DNA of 64,000 nucleotides from VAZQ01 sp963763365 (GTDB taxonomy: Bacteria; Pseudomonadota; Alphaproteobacteria; Rhizobiales; Xanthobacteraceae), in assembly GCA_963763365.1 (NCBI GenBank), contig CAVXOE010000001.1, positions 248,001 to 312,000 on the forward strand, in the 5' to 3' direction. This document shows positions 1 to 9,409 of the stretch, piece by piece. The notes below the pieces were generated by a model that had not been told where the DNA came from, ran no database searches, and saw nothing but the letters and a program-made list of their open reading frames with translations. Every line of letters starts with the position of its first letter. The stretch's first letter is position 1. The position numbers and the translations under genes are program-made.

Positions 1-128
1 GCAGCAGGTTATGAGCAGGCGCCGTGGGCGATGGAGCCGGACCTGTACGATCCGCCGACCGCGATGCGTTGACGGCGGCGTTCATCCGCCCGCCGCGCCC
101 TGCGTGTTCATACGACGCGGCGCTGTAT

Positions 129-1102
129 TCAATCCGCCTTAGTGCCCGAAGCCTTCACCACCCTGCCCCACTTCTCGGTCTCGGCGGCGAACAGCTTGCC
201 GAACTCGGCCGGCGAGCCGGGCAGTACGGCGCCGCCGGTGTCGGCAAGCCGCGCGGCCATCGCGGGATCGGTGAACGCCGCGTTGATCTCGCGGTTGAGC
301 CGCTCGACGATCTCAGCAGGCGTATCGCGGGGCGCACCGATGCCGGTGAGCGCGCTGGCCTCGTAGCCCGGCACGACTTCTGCGATGGCCGGAACGTCGG
401 GCAGCGCGGGCGCCCTTTCCGCGTGGTCACGCCGAGCGCGCGTAGCTTGCCGCTGCGCACCGGTTCGATCGACGCCGACATCGGTTCGAACATCACCTGC
501 GCCTCGCCGGCGATCATCGCCTTCAGCGCCGGCCCACCACCGGCGTAATGCACGACCGGCAGATCGAGGCCCGTCATCATCTTGAACAGTTCGCCGGTCA
601 CATGCGGCGAGCTGCCGTTGCCGGTCGACGCCAGCTTGAACTTGCCTGGATTGGCCTTGGCGCCGGCGATGAATTCCGCCACCGTCTTCGCCGCGACCGA
701 CGGATGCACCACCATCACCAGCGCCTCGCGGGTGATGGCAGCGACCGGCGCGAGATCGCGCACGGCGCTGAAGCCGAGGTTCGGATAGAGCGAGCCGCTG
801 ATGGCGTTCGCCGGTCCCATCAGCAGCAACGTGTAGCCGTCGGGCGTCGCGCGCACCACGTCCTCGGTCGCGATGTTGCCGGAGGCACCGGGCTTGTTCT
901 CGACCATCACCCGTTGGCCGAGCCGTTGCGACAGCCATCCCGCCACCAGCCGGCCGAGGATGTCGTTCGGCCCGCCGGGCGGAAAGCCGACGACCAGTCG
1001 CAGCGGCCGGATGGGGTAATCCTGCGCGCGCGCCAGGCGCGACGACGCTGGGATCGCGGCGGCGAGCACCGCATGCTGCAAGATCCGCCGGCGGGACAGC
1101 AT
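129..1102 (-). pseudogene. Bug/TctC-family tripartite tricarboxylate transporter substrate-binding protein, frameshifted
   Basis: Periplasmic solute-binding protein of the Bug (TctC) family, which captures carboxylates or other small organics. The N-terminus (MLSRRRILQ, then a hydrophobic stretch ending ARAQ) is an export signal. The family's opening strand with FPPGGPNDILGR and the conserved ATPDGYTLLL follow. The reading frame breaks near 419-424: after LGVTTRK the homologous continuation (APALPDVPAIAEV to the C-terminus) lies in the next frame and ends at 129. Supplying one base there gives about 324 residues, the usual length. ATG at 1102 follows a GAGGG ribosome-binding site 8 nt upstream and lies 10 nt after the RidA gene, so the two are probably co-transcribed. 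No permease genes are nearby, typical of orphan Bug proteins. Family sure, ligand unknown. Confidence 0.85.
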
Positions 1103-1112
1103 CAAGTCACCC

Positions 1113-1463
1113 TCAGCGCGCCGCCGTCACCATGATCTCGACCTTGTACTGCGGCGCCGCGAGCTTCGCTTCGACGGTGGCACGCGCGGGCGTGTGGCCG
1201 GGCGCGACCCAGGCGTCCCACACGGCGTTCATCTCGCCGAAGGTCGCCATGTCGGTGAGCCAGATGTTGGTGGTGAGAAGCTTGCTCTTGTCGGTGCCGG
1301 CCTGCTTGAGATAGCCGTCGATGGTGGCGAGAATCTCCTTGGTCTGCTCGGTGACGCTCTTGCCGGCGTTCGCGTGTGCCACCACACCGGCGAGATAGAC
1401 CGTGTTGCCGTGGATGACGATCTGGCTCATCCGCGGCCCGACTTCCTTGCGTTCGACGCTCAT
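1113..1463 (-). CDS. RidA family (YjgF/UK114) reactive enamine/imine deaminase
   Basis: A 116-residue protein of RidA length. Family members hydrolyse reactive enamine/imine intermediates such as those from PLP enzymes; some act in catabolic pathways. Recognisable features are the N-terminal strand leading to VYLAGVVA, the central ILATIDGYLKQAG helix, the LLTTNIWLTDMATF segment, and the C-terminal PARATVEAKLAAPQYKVEI, whose Arg is the usual carboxylate-binding residue of the trimer interface. ATG at 1463 has an AGGAGA ribosome-binding site about 9 nt upstream. It sits between the gluconolactonase-like gene and the Bug binding protein on the same strand, which suggests a small catabolic operon. 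The substrate cannot be read from sequence. Confidence 0.9.
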   Translation of the reverse strand: MSVERKEVGPRMSQIVIHGNTVYLAGVVAHANAGKSVTEQTKEILATIDGYLKQAGTDKSKLLTTNIWLTDMATFGEMNAVWDAWVAPGHTPARATVEAKLAAPQYKVEIMVTAAR

Positions 1464-1489
1464 GTTCTTTCTCTCCTGATGACTGATGC

Positions 1490-1640
1490 TTGGGTTCCCC
1501 TCCCCCCGCGAGCGAAGCGAGTGGTGGGGAGGGGTCAGGGGTGGGGGGCTTCTTCGATAATCGCGACACCCCCCACCCCGGCTCGCTGACGCTCGCCGAC
1601 CCTCCCCACCACTCGCTTCGCTCGCGGGGAGAGGGTAAGC
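1490..1640. repeat. Long inverted repeat, family A
   Basis: An intergenic palindrome with a long left arm (about 1497-1530, centred on GCGAGCGAAGCGAGTGGTGG) and a complementary right arm (about 1603-1637). The interior is also C- and G-rich. The same element recurs at about 57920-58080. It lies between the SMP-30-like and RidA genes and could act as an attenuating or mRNA-stabilising hairpin. No coding content. Confidence 0.8.
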
Positions 1641-1658
1641 CGCGGCACGTTCCTAGTC

Positions 1659-2687
1659 CTACCCGCCCTTCACGCCCTGCGTGTTGACGTAGAGCGAATA
1701 GACCGAATGGCTCGCCGCCATGAACAGGCGGTTGCGCTTGGGCCCACCGAAGCAGACGTTGGCGGAGCGCTCGGGCAGCGCGATGAAGCCGATCGGCTTG
1801 CCCTCCGCGTTGAACACCTTCACGCCGTCCTGCTTCTCGTTGCCCATGCCCCAACCGCACCACAGGTTGCCGTCGACATCGACACGGAAGCCGTCGGGCG
1901 TGCCGCCCGTCTCGGCCTGGATGAACAACTTGCCGTTCGCGAGCTTGCCATCGTCGGTCACGTCGTAGACGCGGATGCTGCGGTCGGGCGCGTCGCGCGA
2001 CGCCACGATGTACATCTTCTTCTCGTCGGGCGAGAAGGCGAGCCCGTTCGGCCCGGGCAGATCGTTGCCGCTTACGACCATGGTCGCCCGTCCGCTCTTG
2101 GGATCGAGCCGGTACACGTTCATCGGCAGTTCGGGTGTGTCGGTGTGGCCCTCGTAGTTGCCGAGGATGCCGAACACCGGATCGGTGAACCAGATCGTGT
2201 CGTCCGACTTCACCACCACGTCGTTCGGCGAGTTGAGCTTCTTGCCGTCGAACTTGTCCATCAGCACGGTGATCGAGCCGTCGTATTCGGTGCGGGTGAT
2301 GCGCCGCGAGTCGTGCTCGCAGGTGATGAGCCGCCCTTGCCGGTCGCGGGTGTTGCCGTTGGCGTTGTTCGAGGGCTTGCGATAGACGCTGACGCGCCCG
2401 GTCTCCTCGTCCCAGCGCATGATGCGGTTGTTGGGGATGTCACTCCACAAGAGGCAACGCGCGTCGCCCATATAGACCGGTCCCTCGCACCAGCGCATGC
2501 CGGTGGCCAGCCGCTCGACGCTCGCGAGCAGCAGCCGGTATTTGTTGAAGCTCGGATCGAGCACCTGCACCGCCGGATCGGGATAGCGCTCGCTCGGTCT
2601 CCATTGGGCAAAAGCGGTCTGCGTCATCGTCATGAGGGCTCCCATGCTCGCGGCACCCGCGAGCAAATCGCGCTTGCTGATGGTCAT
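1659..2687 (-). CDS. SMP-30/gluconolactonase/LRE-family protein, exported
   Basis: A 342-residue six-bladed propeller of the SMP-30/gluconolactonase family; members hydrolyse sugar lactones or related esters using a divalent metal. Residues 1-28 form an export signal with a Lys-Arg pair (SKRDLLAG) and an AFAQ cleavage region, so a periplasmic location is expected. Family landmarks are CEGPVYM (67-73, metal-binding Glu), LNSPNDVVV (151-159, metal-binding Asn), then PNGLAFSPDE and GTPDGFRVD. GGAAGGAAA precedes the ATG. It is the first of three same-strand genes (this, RidA, Bug protein), consistent with uptake and hydrolysis of a small organic compound; that pathway role is inference. Confidence 0.85.
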   Translation of the reverse strand: MTISKRDLLAGAASMGALMTMTQTAFAQWRPSERYPDPAVQVLDPSFNKYRLLLASVERLATGMRWCEGPVYMGDARCLLWSDIPNNRIMRWDEETGRVSVYRKPSNNANGNTRDRQGRLITCEHDSRRITRTEYDGSITVLMDKFDGKKLNSPNDVVVKSDDTIWFTDPVFGILGNYEGHTDTPELPMNVYRLDPKSGRATMVVSGNDLPGPNGLAFSPDEKKMYIVASRDAPDRSIRVYDVTDDGKLANGKLFIQAETGGTPDGFRVDVDGNLWCGWGMGNEKQDGVKVFNAEGKPIGFIALPERSANVCFGGPKRNRLFMAASHSVYSLYVNTQGVKGG

Positions 2688-2790
2688 GGCGTTTCCTTCC
2701 CTGCTCGCCGGCCTCTGCGGGCCGTGCGGGCCGCCATCCTAGCGCATGTGAGGGGAATTTGAGCAGGGCGTTCGGCAGTGGGCGGTGAGT

Positions 2791-2872
2791 GTAGCCTGGA
2801 TGGAGCGAAGCGACATCCGGGACCGATCTCGCCGCATCCCCCGGATTTCGCTGGCGCTCAATCCGGGCTACG
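2791..2872. repeat. Palindromic intergenic repeat, family F
   Basis: An inverted repeat: GTAGCCTGGATGGAGCGAAG on the left pairs with the reverse-complement-like TTCGCTGGCGCTCAATCCGG followed by GCTAC on the right. It fills the gap between mutY and the gluconolactonase-like gene. It resembles the REP-like repeats common in Rhizobiales genomes. No ORF is supported inside. Confidence 0.7.
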
Positions 2873-3956
2873 GGCTGTGAAGCCCCGCATGCGCCAGCAC
2901 CTTGCGCATCAGGTTGGGCAGCGCCTCGCTGGGAAGTTCTGCGAGCGGAACCCAGCGCGTGCCGGCGGGCGCCGGCGTCGCGGCGGCGACCTCCGCCACG
3001 TAGACCGTAAGTTCGAGCGGGAAGTGCGTGAAGACATGCGTGACAACGCCCGGCAACTTTCGCCACGTTGGCGTCACGCGTATGCCCTTGGCCCGCGCGA
3101 AGCGCGGCGCGTCCGCCAAAGCATCGTCCGCATCGAAGTCGTGCGACCATTGCGTCGTCGGGACTTCCGTCATGCCGCCGAGCAATCCCTTCGGCGGCCG
3201 GGTGCGCACGAGCACGAAGCCGTCGGCACGGCGCACCACGAAGGCGGCGCCCTTGCGTAGCTTTCCCTCCTTCTTCGGCGCCTTGCGCGGGAAGGTTTCG
3301 GCGTCGCCACGAGAGCGCGCCGCGCACGGCTCCATCCAGGGGCAGAGCGCGCAGGCCGGCTTCTTCGGCGTGCAGATGGTGGCGCCGAGGTCCATCAGCG
3401 CCTGCGCGAAGTCGCCGCAACGCCGCGCCGGGACGAGCGCCTCGACATGCGCCCGGATCGCAGGCTTGGCGGCCGGCAGTTCGTCTTCGAGCGCGTAGAG
3501 CCGCGTCACCACCCGCTCGACATTGCCGTCGACCGCGGCGGCGCGCTGGTCGAACGCAATCGCCGCGATCGCCGCCGCCGTGTAGGGGCCGATGCCGGGC
3601 AGCGCCGTGAGCTCCGCTTCGGTTGCCGGAAATCTTCCGCCGCGCGCGGCCACCGCCTTGGCGCAGGCATGCAGATTGCGAGCGCGGGCGTAGTAGCCGA
3701 GCCCGGCCCAGAGTTTGAGCACGTCGTCGAGCGGCGCCGCGGCGAGCGCTTGCACATCTCCCCAGCGCGCGAGGAAGCGGATGAAGTACGGCCCGACCGC
3801 TTTCACGGTCGTCTGCTGCAGCATGATTTCCGAGAGCCACACCCGGTAAGGATCGGGCGTCTCGCCTTGCTTCGCCCGCCACGGCAGTTCGCGGCGATGG
3901 CGGTCGTACCAGGCGAGCAGCGCGACCGCGTTGGGCTTGGCGGTTTGCTTGGGCAA
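2868..3956 (-). CDS. mutY: A/G-specific adenine glycosylase MutY
   Basis: Base-excision repair glycosylase removing adenine mispaired with 8-oxoguanine. From the TTG at 3956 it is 362 residues. The HhH-GPD domain shows ELPWRAK (23-29), the catalytic-Glu motif SEIMLQQT (Glu43), LPGIGPYTAAAI (119-130, helix-hairpin-helix) and VDGNVERV with catalytic Asp143. A [4Fe-4S] motif Cys195-X6-Cys-X2-Cys-X5-Cys211 follows, then a NUDIX-like 8-oxoG recognition domain. The frame is open upstream to 4283, but that stretch translates a palindromic repeat and overlaps the divergent dciA-like gene, so I reject it. The TTG start is uncertain; the enzyme assignment is not. Confidence 0.95.
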   Translation of the reverse strand: MPKQTAKPNAVALLAWYDRHRRELPWRAKQGETPDPYRVWLSEIMLQQTTVKAVGPYFIRFLARWGDVQALAAAPLDDVLKLWAGLGYYARARNLHACAKAVAARGGRFPATEAELTALPGIGPYTAAAIAAIAFDQRAAAVDGNVERVVTRLYALEDELPAAKPAIRAHVEALVPARRCGDFAQALMDLGATICTPKKPACALCPWMEPCAARSRGDAETFPRKAPKKEGKLRKGAAFVVRRADGFVLVRTRPPKGLLGGMTEVPTTQWSHDFDADDALADAPRFARAKGIRVTPTWRKLPGVVTHVFTHFPLELTVYVAEVAAATPAPAGTRWVPLAELPSEALPNLMRKVLAHAGLHSP

Positions 3957-3965
3957 TATCCTCGC

Positions 3966-4022
3966 CGCTTGCTCGGTCGGTCCCCTCCCCCCTTGAGGGG
4001 GAGGGTTAGGGAGGGGGGTATC
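3966..4022. repeat. Palindromic repeat, family B
   Basis: A CCCCTCCCCCCTTGAGGGGG hairpin followed by AGGGTTAGGGAGGGGGG, lying in the divergent gap between mutY and the dciA-like gene. A close relative is at about 9238-9276. When translated it produces a Pro-rich string that falsely extends the mutY frame. Confidence 0.75.
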
Positions 4023-4158
4023 TATAGTGTCGCTCGGTGAGGAAAGAGTTGTGCCGCGTCTCGAAAACTCGATGTGAGTATCCCCGCTCTCCAGCGCAGC
4101 ATCGGCGCCGCGCTTGTTCTTTTCGCCTTTGCGGCCTGCTAGCGTCATGCGTCGATCG

Positions 4159-4653
4159 ATGGCAGACCAATCCGCGATGAACAAGCCCGGCAGATCGCGC
4201 GCCCGCCCGTTGTCCGCACTTCTCGGCAAGACGCTGAGCGATGCGTTCGCCAAGCAGGGCTTCGCCTCGACCGAACTGGTCACACGCTGGAGCGAGATCG
4301 CCGGACCGGAGATCGCCGCGCATTCGCAGCCGGAGAAAATCCAGTGGCCGCGGCCTTACGAGGGGCAACCGTCCGAGCCCGGCACCCTGCTGCTGCGGGT
4401 CGAGGGGCCGGCCGCGATCGAGGTGCAGCACCTCTCGGCGGTCATTCTCGAGCGGGTCAACCGGTTCTTCGGCTGGCAGGCGATCGGAGGCTTGAGGCTG
4501 CGGCAGGCGCCGCTGCGCCGCGACACCCGGAAGCCGCATCGGGCCCCGGATCCCGCGGCAGCGGCCGCCATCGCGGCGGCTTTGCCCCGGATCGAGGACG
4601 AAAACCTGCGGCAGGCGCTCGGGCGGCTGGGGGCCGCCATCAAACAGGCGTGA
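4159..4653 (+). CDS. DciA-like DUF721 domain protein
   Basis: A basic protein of about 164 residues with a DUF721 domain: helix SALLGKTLSDAFAKQGF, then ELVTRWSEIAGPEIAAHSQP, the strand TLLLRVEGPAAIEVQHLS and ILERVNRFFGW. DUF721 defines DciA, the ancestral bacterial loader of the replicative helicase, although alphaproteobacterial members are poorly characterised. The C-terminal third is Pro/Ala-rich and ends in a predicted helix. In-frame ATGs at 4147, 4159 and 4177 are all possible and none has a strong ribosome-binding site. It is divergent from mutY and upstream of dsbA-like and smc, a conserved Rhizobiales neighbourhood. Confidence 0.8.
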   Translation: MADQSAMNKPGRSRARPLSALLGKTLSDAFAKQGFASTELVTRWSEIAGPEIAAHSQPEKIQWPRPYEGQPSEPGTLLLRVEGPAAIEVQHLSAVILERVNRFFGWQAIGGLRLRQAPLRRDTRKPHRAPDPAAAAAIAAALPRIEDENLRQALGRLGAAIKQA

Positions 4654-4726
4654 ATGGCCATGGTCTTTGCCAACTGGCGCGCCATTGCCACAATTGCTAT
4701 CTCTAGATGGCAACCTCTTTTCGCCA

Positions 4727-4765
4727 ATGGCTTGTTTTGGCCAATGGCTTGTTTTGGCCAATCAC
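4727..4765. repeat. 17-bp tandem repeat upstream of the dsbA-like gene
   Basis: The unit GGCTTGTTTTGGCCAAT occurs twice in tandem, preceded by a further GCCAAT, so GCCAAT appears three times at 17-bp spacing. It lies 45-80 bp before the GTG start of the dsbA-like gene, where a promoter would sit. TTGGCCAA is itself palindromic, so this may be a regulator array or a slippage-prone tract. Confidence 0.7.
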
Positions 4766-4807
4766 TTGGGGACCGGCAGCGGTCCGAACAGCACAGGGAC
4801 AACGACT

Positions 4808-5509
4808 GTGGATATCTCGCGTCGAAACCTATTGATCGGCACCGCGGCGGTCGTGATCGTCGCGGCTGGCGGCGGCTTTTATGCGTGGAGCCAGGGCCGT
4901 GCACCGAGCCCCGCCTCCCCGGCCACACCCGCCACTCCGGCGGCGACCAGCACTCCCTCGCCCGTAGCCGCCACCGAGTTGATGGTGCCAGGACCGCTGG
5001 GCGAACAATCCATCGGCAAGGACGACGCCCCGGTCACGGTCATCGAATACGCGTCGATGACCTGTCCGCACTGCGCCCATTTCCACGAGACCGTCTATCC
5101 GGAATTCAAGAAGGCCTTCATCGATACCGGCAAGGTCCGCTTTATCTTCCGGGAGTTTCCGCTCGATCCCCTGGCCGCAGCCGGCTTCATGCTGGCGCGT
5201 TGCGGCGGCGGCGACAAATTCTTCCCGATGATCGAGACACTGTTCGCCCAGCAGAAGGACTGGGTGGTGCAGAAGCCGCTGGTGCCGCTCCTCGCCATCG
5301 CCAAGCAGGCCGGCTTCACGCAGGAGACGTTCGACGCCTGCCTGGCGAATCAGAAAATCCTCGATGGCATCGAGGAGGTCCGCACCCGGGGGGCGCAGAA
5401 GTTCCAGGTTTCGTCGACCCCGACGTTCTTCGTGAACGGCAAGATGCTGCGCGGCGCCCCCACGATGGAGGAGCTGACCAAGCAGATCGAGCCCTATCTC
5501 AAGAGCTGA
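4808..5509 (+). CDS. DsbA family periplasmic thiol-disulfide oxidoreductase
   Basis: A thioredoxin-fold disulfide oxidoreductase acting outside the inner membrane. From the GTG at 4808 it has 233 residues, beginning ISRRNLLIGTAAVV, a signal or anchor with a Tat-like twin Arg, followed by an Ala/Pro/Thr-rich linker (31-55). The active site is TCPHCAHF (Cys86-Pro-His-Cys89), the CPHC signature of DsbA, and the cis-Pro loop is SSTPTFFVNG. The helical insertion between them fits the DsbA/BDBD-D subclass. CAGGGAC ends 8 nt before the GTG, which decides the start; an ATG at 4667 would add an unrelated tail over the tandem repeat. Substrates are unknown. Confidence 0.88.
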   Translation: MDISRRNLLIGTAAVVIVAAGGGFYAWSQGRAPSPASPATPATPAATSTPSPVAATELMVPGPLGEQSIGKDDAPVTVIEYASMTCPHCAHFHETVYPEFKKAFIDTGKVRFIFREFPLDPLAAAGFMLARCGGGDKFFPMIETLFAQQKDWVVQKPLVPLLAIAKQAGFTQETFDACLANQKILDGIEEVRTRGAQKFQVSSTPTFFVNGKMLRGAPTMEELTKQIEPYLKS

Positions 5510-5521
5510 CAAGGGTTTTTG

Positions 5522-5548
5522 GCGGCGCCGGAGCCTTGGCTCCCCGGC
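5522..5548 (+). terminator. Candidate terminator hairpin after the dsbA-like gene
   Basis: GCCGGAGCC-TT-GGCTCCCCGGC forms a stable stem with a two-base bulge shortly after the dsbA-like stop. There is no clear U-tract after it, so termination is only suggested. Confidence 0.35.
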
Positions 5549-5755
5549 GGGCGACACTCGGCGGCCGATTTGGGCCGCCGCATCAGGCTACCGATTAGGC
5601 TTTGAATAACGTGTTCTTTCTATTGCGGAATCAACATCCGCGATTCATTCTCGCGCCGATGCGGCGACATCTTCACCACTCGACCCACCCGTGGGCCCGA
5701 GAGCTGGGAGGGATTCTCTCGGCGCTGGGCCCGTTTTGAATGGAATAGCGTCGGC

Positions 5756-8700
5756 ATGAAGCTCACGCGGCTACGCCTGCTCGGCTTTAAGTCTTTCGTC
5801 GAGCCGACCGATTTCCTGATCGAGCCGGGCCTCACCGGCGTGGTCGGGCCGAACGGCTGCGGCAAGTCGAATCTCGTCGAGGCGCTGCGCTGGGTCATGG
5901 GGGAGACCTCGCACAAGTCGCTGCGCGCCGCCGACATGGAGGACGTGATCTTCGCCGGCACCAACATCCGGCCGGCGCGCAACAACGCCGAAGTCGCGAT
6001 GCACATCGACAACAGCTCGCGCAAGGCGCCCGCCCAGTTCAACGAGCACGAGAGCCTCGACGTGGCGCGGCGGATCGAGCGCGAGAAGGGCTCGACCTAT
6101 CGGATCAACGGCCGCGAAGTGCGGGCGCGCGACGTGCAGATTCTGCTGGCCGACGCTTCGACCGGCTCGCGCTCGCCCGCGCTCGTGCATCAAGGCCGCA
6201 TCGGCGAGATCATCCAGGCCAAGCCCGAGCAGCGCCGGCGCGTGCTGGAAGAAGCCGCCGGCATTTCCGGTCTGCATGCGCGGCGTCACGAGGCCGAACT
6301 GCGGCTGCGCGCAGCCGAGCAGAACCTGCTGCGGCTCGAAGACGTGATCAATCAGCTCAGCACGCAGATCGCGGCACTGAAGACACAGGCGCGCCAGGCC
6401 GTGCGCTATCGCAACATCGCCGGGCAGATTCGCCGCACCGAAGCGACCTTGTTCCACCTGCGCTGGGTCGCGGCGAACGCCGAATTGTCCGAAGCCGAGC
6501 ACGCCAAGAACCTGGCGGTGCGCATCGTCGCCGAACGCACCGGGGCGCAGGCCGAAGCCTCGACCCGCCAGGCGCTGGCGGCGGCCGAACTGCCGGCGTT
6601 GCGCGAAGCCGAGGCCGCAGCCGCGGCCGGGCTGCAACGGCTCGTCATCGCGCGTGAGACGCTCGAGCGCGAGGAAACGCGCGCGCGCGAACGCATGGCG
6701 GAACTCGACCGGCGGCTGGTGCAACTTACGGCCGACATCGAGCGCGAGCGCAAGCTCGCGGCCGACGCCGAGGCCGCACTCGGCAGGCTCGCCGAGGAAG
6801 AGAACGCTCTCAAGCAGGACATCGACGCCAATGCGCAGAAGCGCGCCGGTGCCGATGCCAGCGTGGCCGAAGCCGACGCCGTCCTGGCCGCCTCCGAAAA
6901 GACCTTCGGCGAACTTACCGGCACGCTCGCCGACCTCACCGCCCGCCGCAACTCGCTCGACCGCATTGTCCGCGAACACGACGACCGCCTTACCCGGCTC
7001 GCAGACGAGACCGCCTCGGTCGAGGCGGAACTCGCCACGCTCGATACGGCGACTGCCGGTCATCCCGATCTCGCCGCGCTCGCGCTCGCCGCCGAAGAGG
7101 CGCAGGCCGCCGTCACCGAGGCGGAATCGGCCGCATTGCGCGCCGAGGCGGCGCATTCCGCCGCCCGGCAGGCGCTCGATGTCGCCCGCGGCCCGCTCGC
7201 CGACGCCGAACGCCGCGCGCAACGCCTCGACACCGAGGCCAAGACACTCGCCAAGCTTCTGCACGTCGACACCAAGAACCTCTGGCCGGCGGTGATCGAC
7301 GACCTCACGGTGGAGAAAGGCTACGAGGCCGCGCTCGGCGCCGCGCTCGGCGACGACCTCGAAGCGCCGGTCGACCCGACCGCGCCCATGCGCTGGGCGG
7401 GCGCGGAGATCGATCCGGCCGATCCCGCTTTGCCGGACGGCGCCGAGGCGTTAGGCGCATATGTCGGCCGCACCGAAGGAACTGGCACGGCGGCTCGCGC
7501 AGATCGGCGTCGTGGCACGCGACGACGCGCCCCGGCTCGCGCCCATGCTCAAGCCCGGCCAGCGACTCGTCTCCCGCGACGGCGATCTCTGGCGCTGGGA
7601 CGGCTTTTCGGTCGCCGCCAATGCGCCGACCGGCGCCGCGCGCCGCCTCGCCGGCAAGAACCGGCTCGCCGATATCGAGGCCGAACTGCTGACGGTGCGC
7701 GCCGACGTCGAAACGCGGCAGCAGTCGGCCGCACAGGCGCAAGCCGACGTCGCGTCCGCGACCGAGACCGAAACAGCCGCCCGTGCGCGCTGGCGCGAAC
7801 TGCAACACGCGGCGCACGCTGCGCGCGACCGCCACGCCGAAGCCGAACGCGAGATGAGCCGCAATTCGGCGCGGCGCTCGGCGCTCGGCGAGGCGAAGAC
7901 GCGGTTGGCGGCGAGCACGGCGGAAGCGGCCACGGCGCGCGGAGATGCGGCGACGTCGCTCGCGGCTTTGCCGCCCTCGACCGACGTCGAGGAGAAGCTC
8001 ACCGCCGTCCGAACCGACGTCGAAAACCATCGCACCCATCTTGCCGAGGTGCGGGCGGAAGCGCAGGGATTGGCGCGCGAGGCGGAAATCTCCGCCCGCC
8101 GGCTCACCGCGATCGCATCCGAACGCGAAAGCTGGACGGCACGCAACGAGGGTGCCGCCTCCCAGCTCACCACGCTCGACACCCGTGTCGAAGAAGCGAA
8201 GGCCGAACGTGCCGGGCTCGAAGACGCGCCGCGCCTGTTCGGCGAGCAGCGCGTCGCGCTGATCAGCGAGATCGAGACGGCCGAAGGGAACCGCCGCGCC
8301 GCCGCCGATCGCCTCGCCGAAGCCGAGACCAGGCTCGCCGAAGCCGATCGCGACGCACGCACCGCACTCGAAGCGATGAGCACGGCGCGCGAGGACGCCG
8401 CGCGCGCCGAGGAGCGTTACGAGGGCGGCAAGCGCCGGCTCGCCGACATCGACCATGAGATCATGGAGATGCTGGAGGTTGCGTCCACCGAGGTCGCCGC
8501 GCTCGCCGAACTCAATCCCGACAAGCCGTTGCCGGACGTTGCCGATATCGAGGCAACGCTTGAAAGACTTCGGCGCGAACGCGAACGGCTCGGCGCCGTC
8601 AATCTGCGCGCCGACGAGGAATTGCGCGAGGTCGAGACCCAGCACACGACGCTGACCAGCGAACGCGACGATCTGGTCGAAGCGATCAAGCGGCTGCGGC

Positions 8701-9215
8701 AGGGTATCCAGAGCCTGAACAAGGAAGCGCGCGAGCGCCTGCTCGCCTCATTCGAAGTCGTCAACGGCCACTTCAAGCATCTGTTCACCGAATTGTTCGG
8801 CGGCGGCACCGCCGATCTGCATCTGGTCGAGGCCGAGGACCCGCTGGAAGCCGGGCTCGAGATCATCGCCAAGCCGCCCGGCAAGAAGCCCGCGACGCTG
8901 TCGCTGCTCTCCGGCGGCGAGCAGGCGCTGACCGCGCTTGCGCTGATCTTCGCGGTGTTCCTCACCAACCCGGCGCCGATCTGCGTGCTGGACGAGGTCG
9001 ACGCCCCGCTCGACGACCACAACATCGAGCGCTTCTGCGACCTGCTCGACGAGATGACGCGCTCGACCGACACGCGCTTCGTGATCATTACCCACAATCC
9101 GATCACCATGGCGCGGATGAACCGGCTCTACGGCGTCACCATGGCCGAGCGCGGCGTCTCGCAGCTCGTGTCGGTCGACCTCGAAGGCGCCGTCAAGCTG
9201 CGCGAGGCGAGCTGA
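5756..9215 (+). pseudogene. smc: Chromosome segregation protein SMC, with a frame break
   Basis: The bacterial condensin ATPase, which organises and segregates the chromosome. The N-terminal half has MKLTRLRLLGFKSF and Walker A GPNGCGKSN (31-39), then a long Ala/Glu/Arg coiled coil and the start of the hinge. After LGAYV (about 7462) the homologous reading (AAPKELARRLAQIG) moves to the next frame and runs through the second coiled coil to the C-terminal head, with signature LSGGEQAL (about 8908-8931) and Walker B CVLDEVDAPLDD (about 8983-9018). Removing one base at 7462-7470 restores about 1,152 residues, the normal length. Loss of SMC is unlikely to be tolerated, so an indel error is the favoured explanation. 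Confidence 0.93.
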
Positions 9216-9235
9216 CAAGCTGGCTCGCTCGGTGC

Positions 9236-9372
9236 GTCCCCTCCCCCGCTTGCGGGGGAGGGTTAGGGAGGGGGCACGCACGGCGATTGGTGCAAGCTCA
9301 CCCCCTCTCCACCTCTCCCCCAGCGAAAGGGCGTTTACGCCCGTCTTCGACGGGCTTTGCGGGGGAGAGAGC
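9236..9372. repeat. Two adjacent palindromic repeats (family B and a CCCCTCTCC type)
   Basis: At 9238-9276 CCCCTCCCCCGCTTGCGGGG plus AGGGTTAGGGAGG repeats the family B element near 3966. At 9300-9370 a second palindrome runs from CCCCCTCTCCACCTCTCCCC to GCGGGGGAGAGAGC, enclosing a GGGCGTTTACGCCC hairpin. They separate smc from the convergent amidohydrolase gene and may serve as bidirectional termination structures. Confidence 0.7.
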
Positions 9373-9409
9373 TGACCGAACAAGCGGCATTAATTAAGAG
9401 CAAATAAGA

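Noticed and set aside
3957..4283. N-terminal extension of mutY to 4283
   Set aside because: It translates a palindromic repeat (Pro-rich string) and overlaps the divergent dciA-like gene; the conserved protein starts near 3956.
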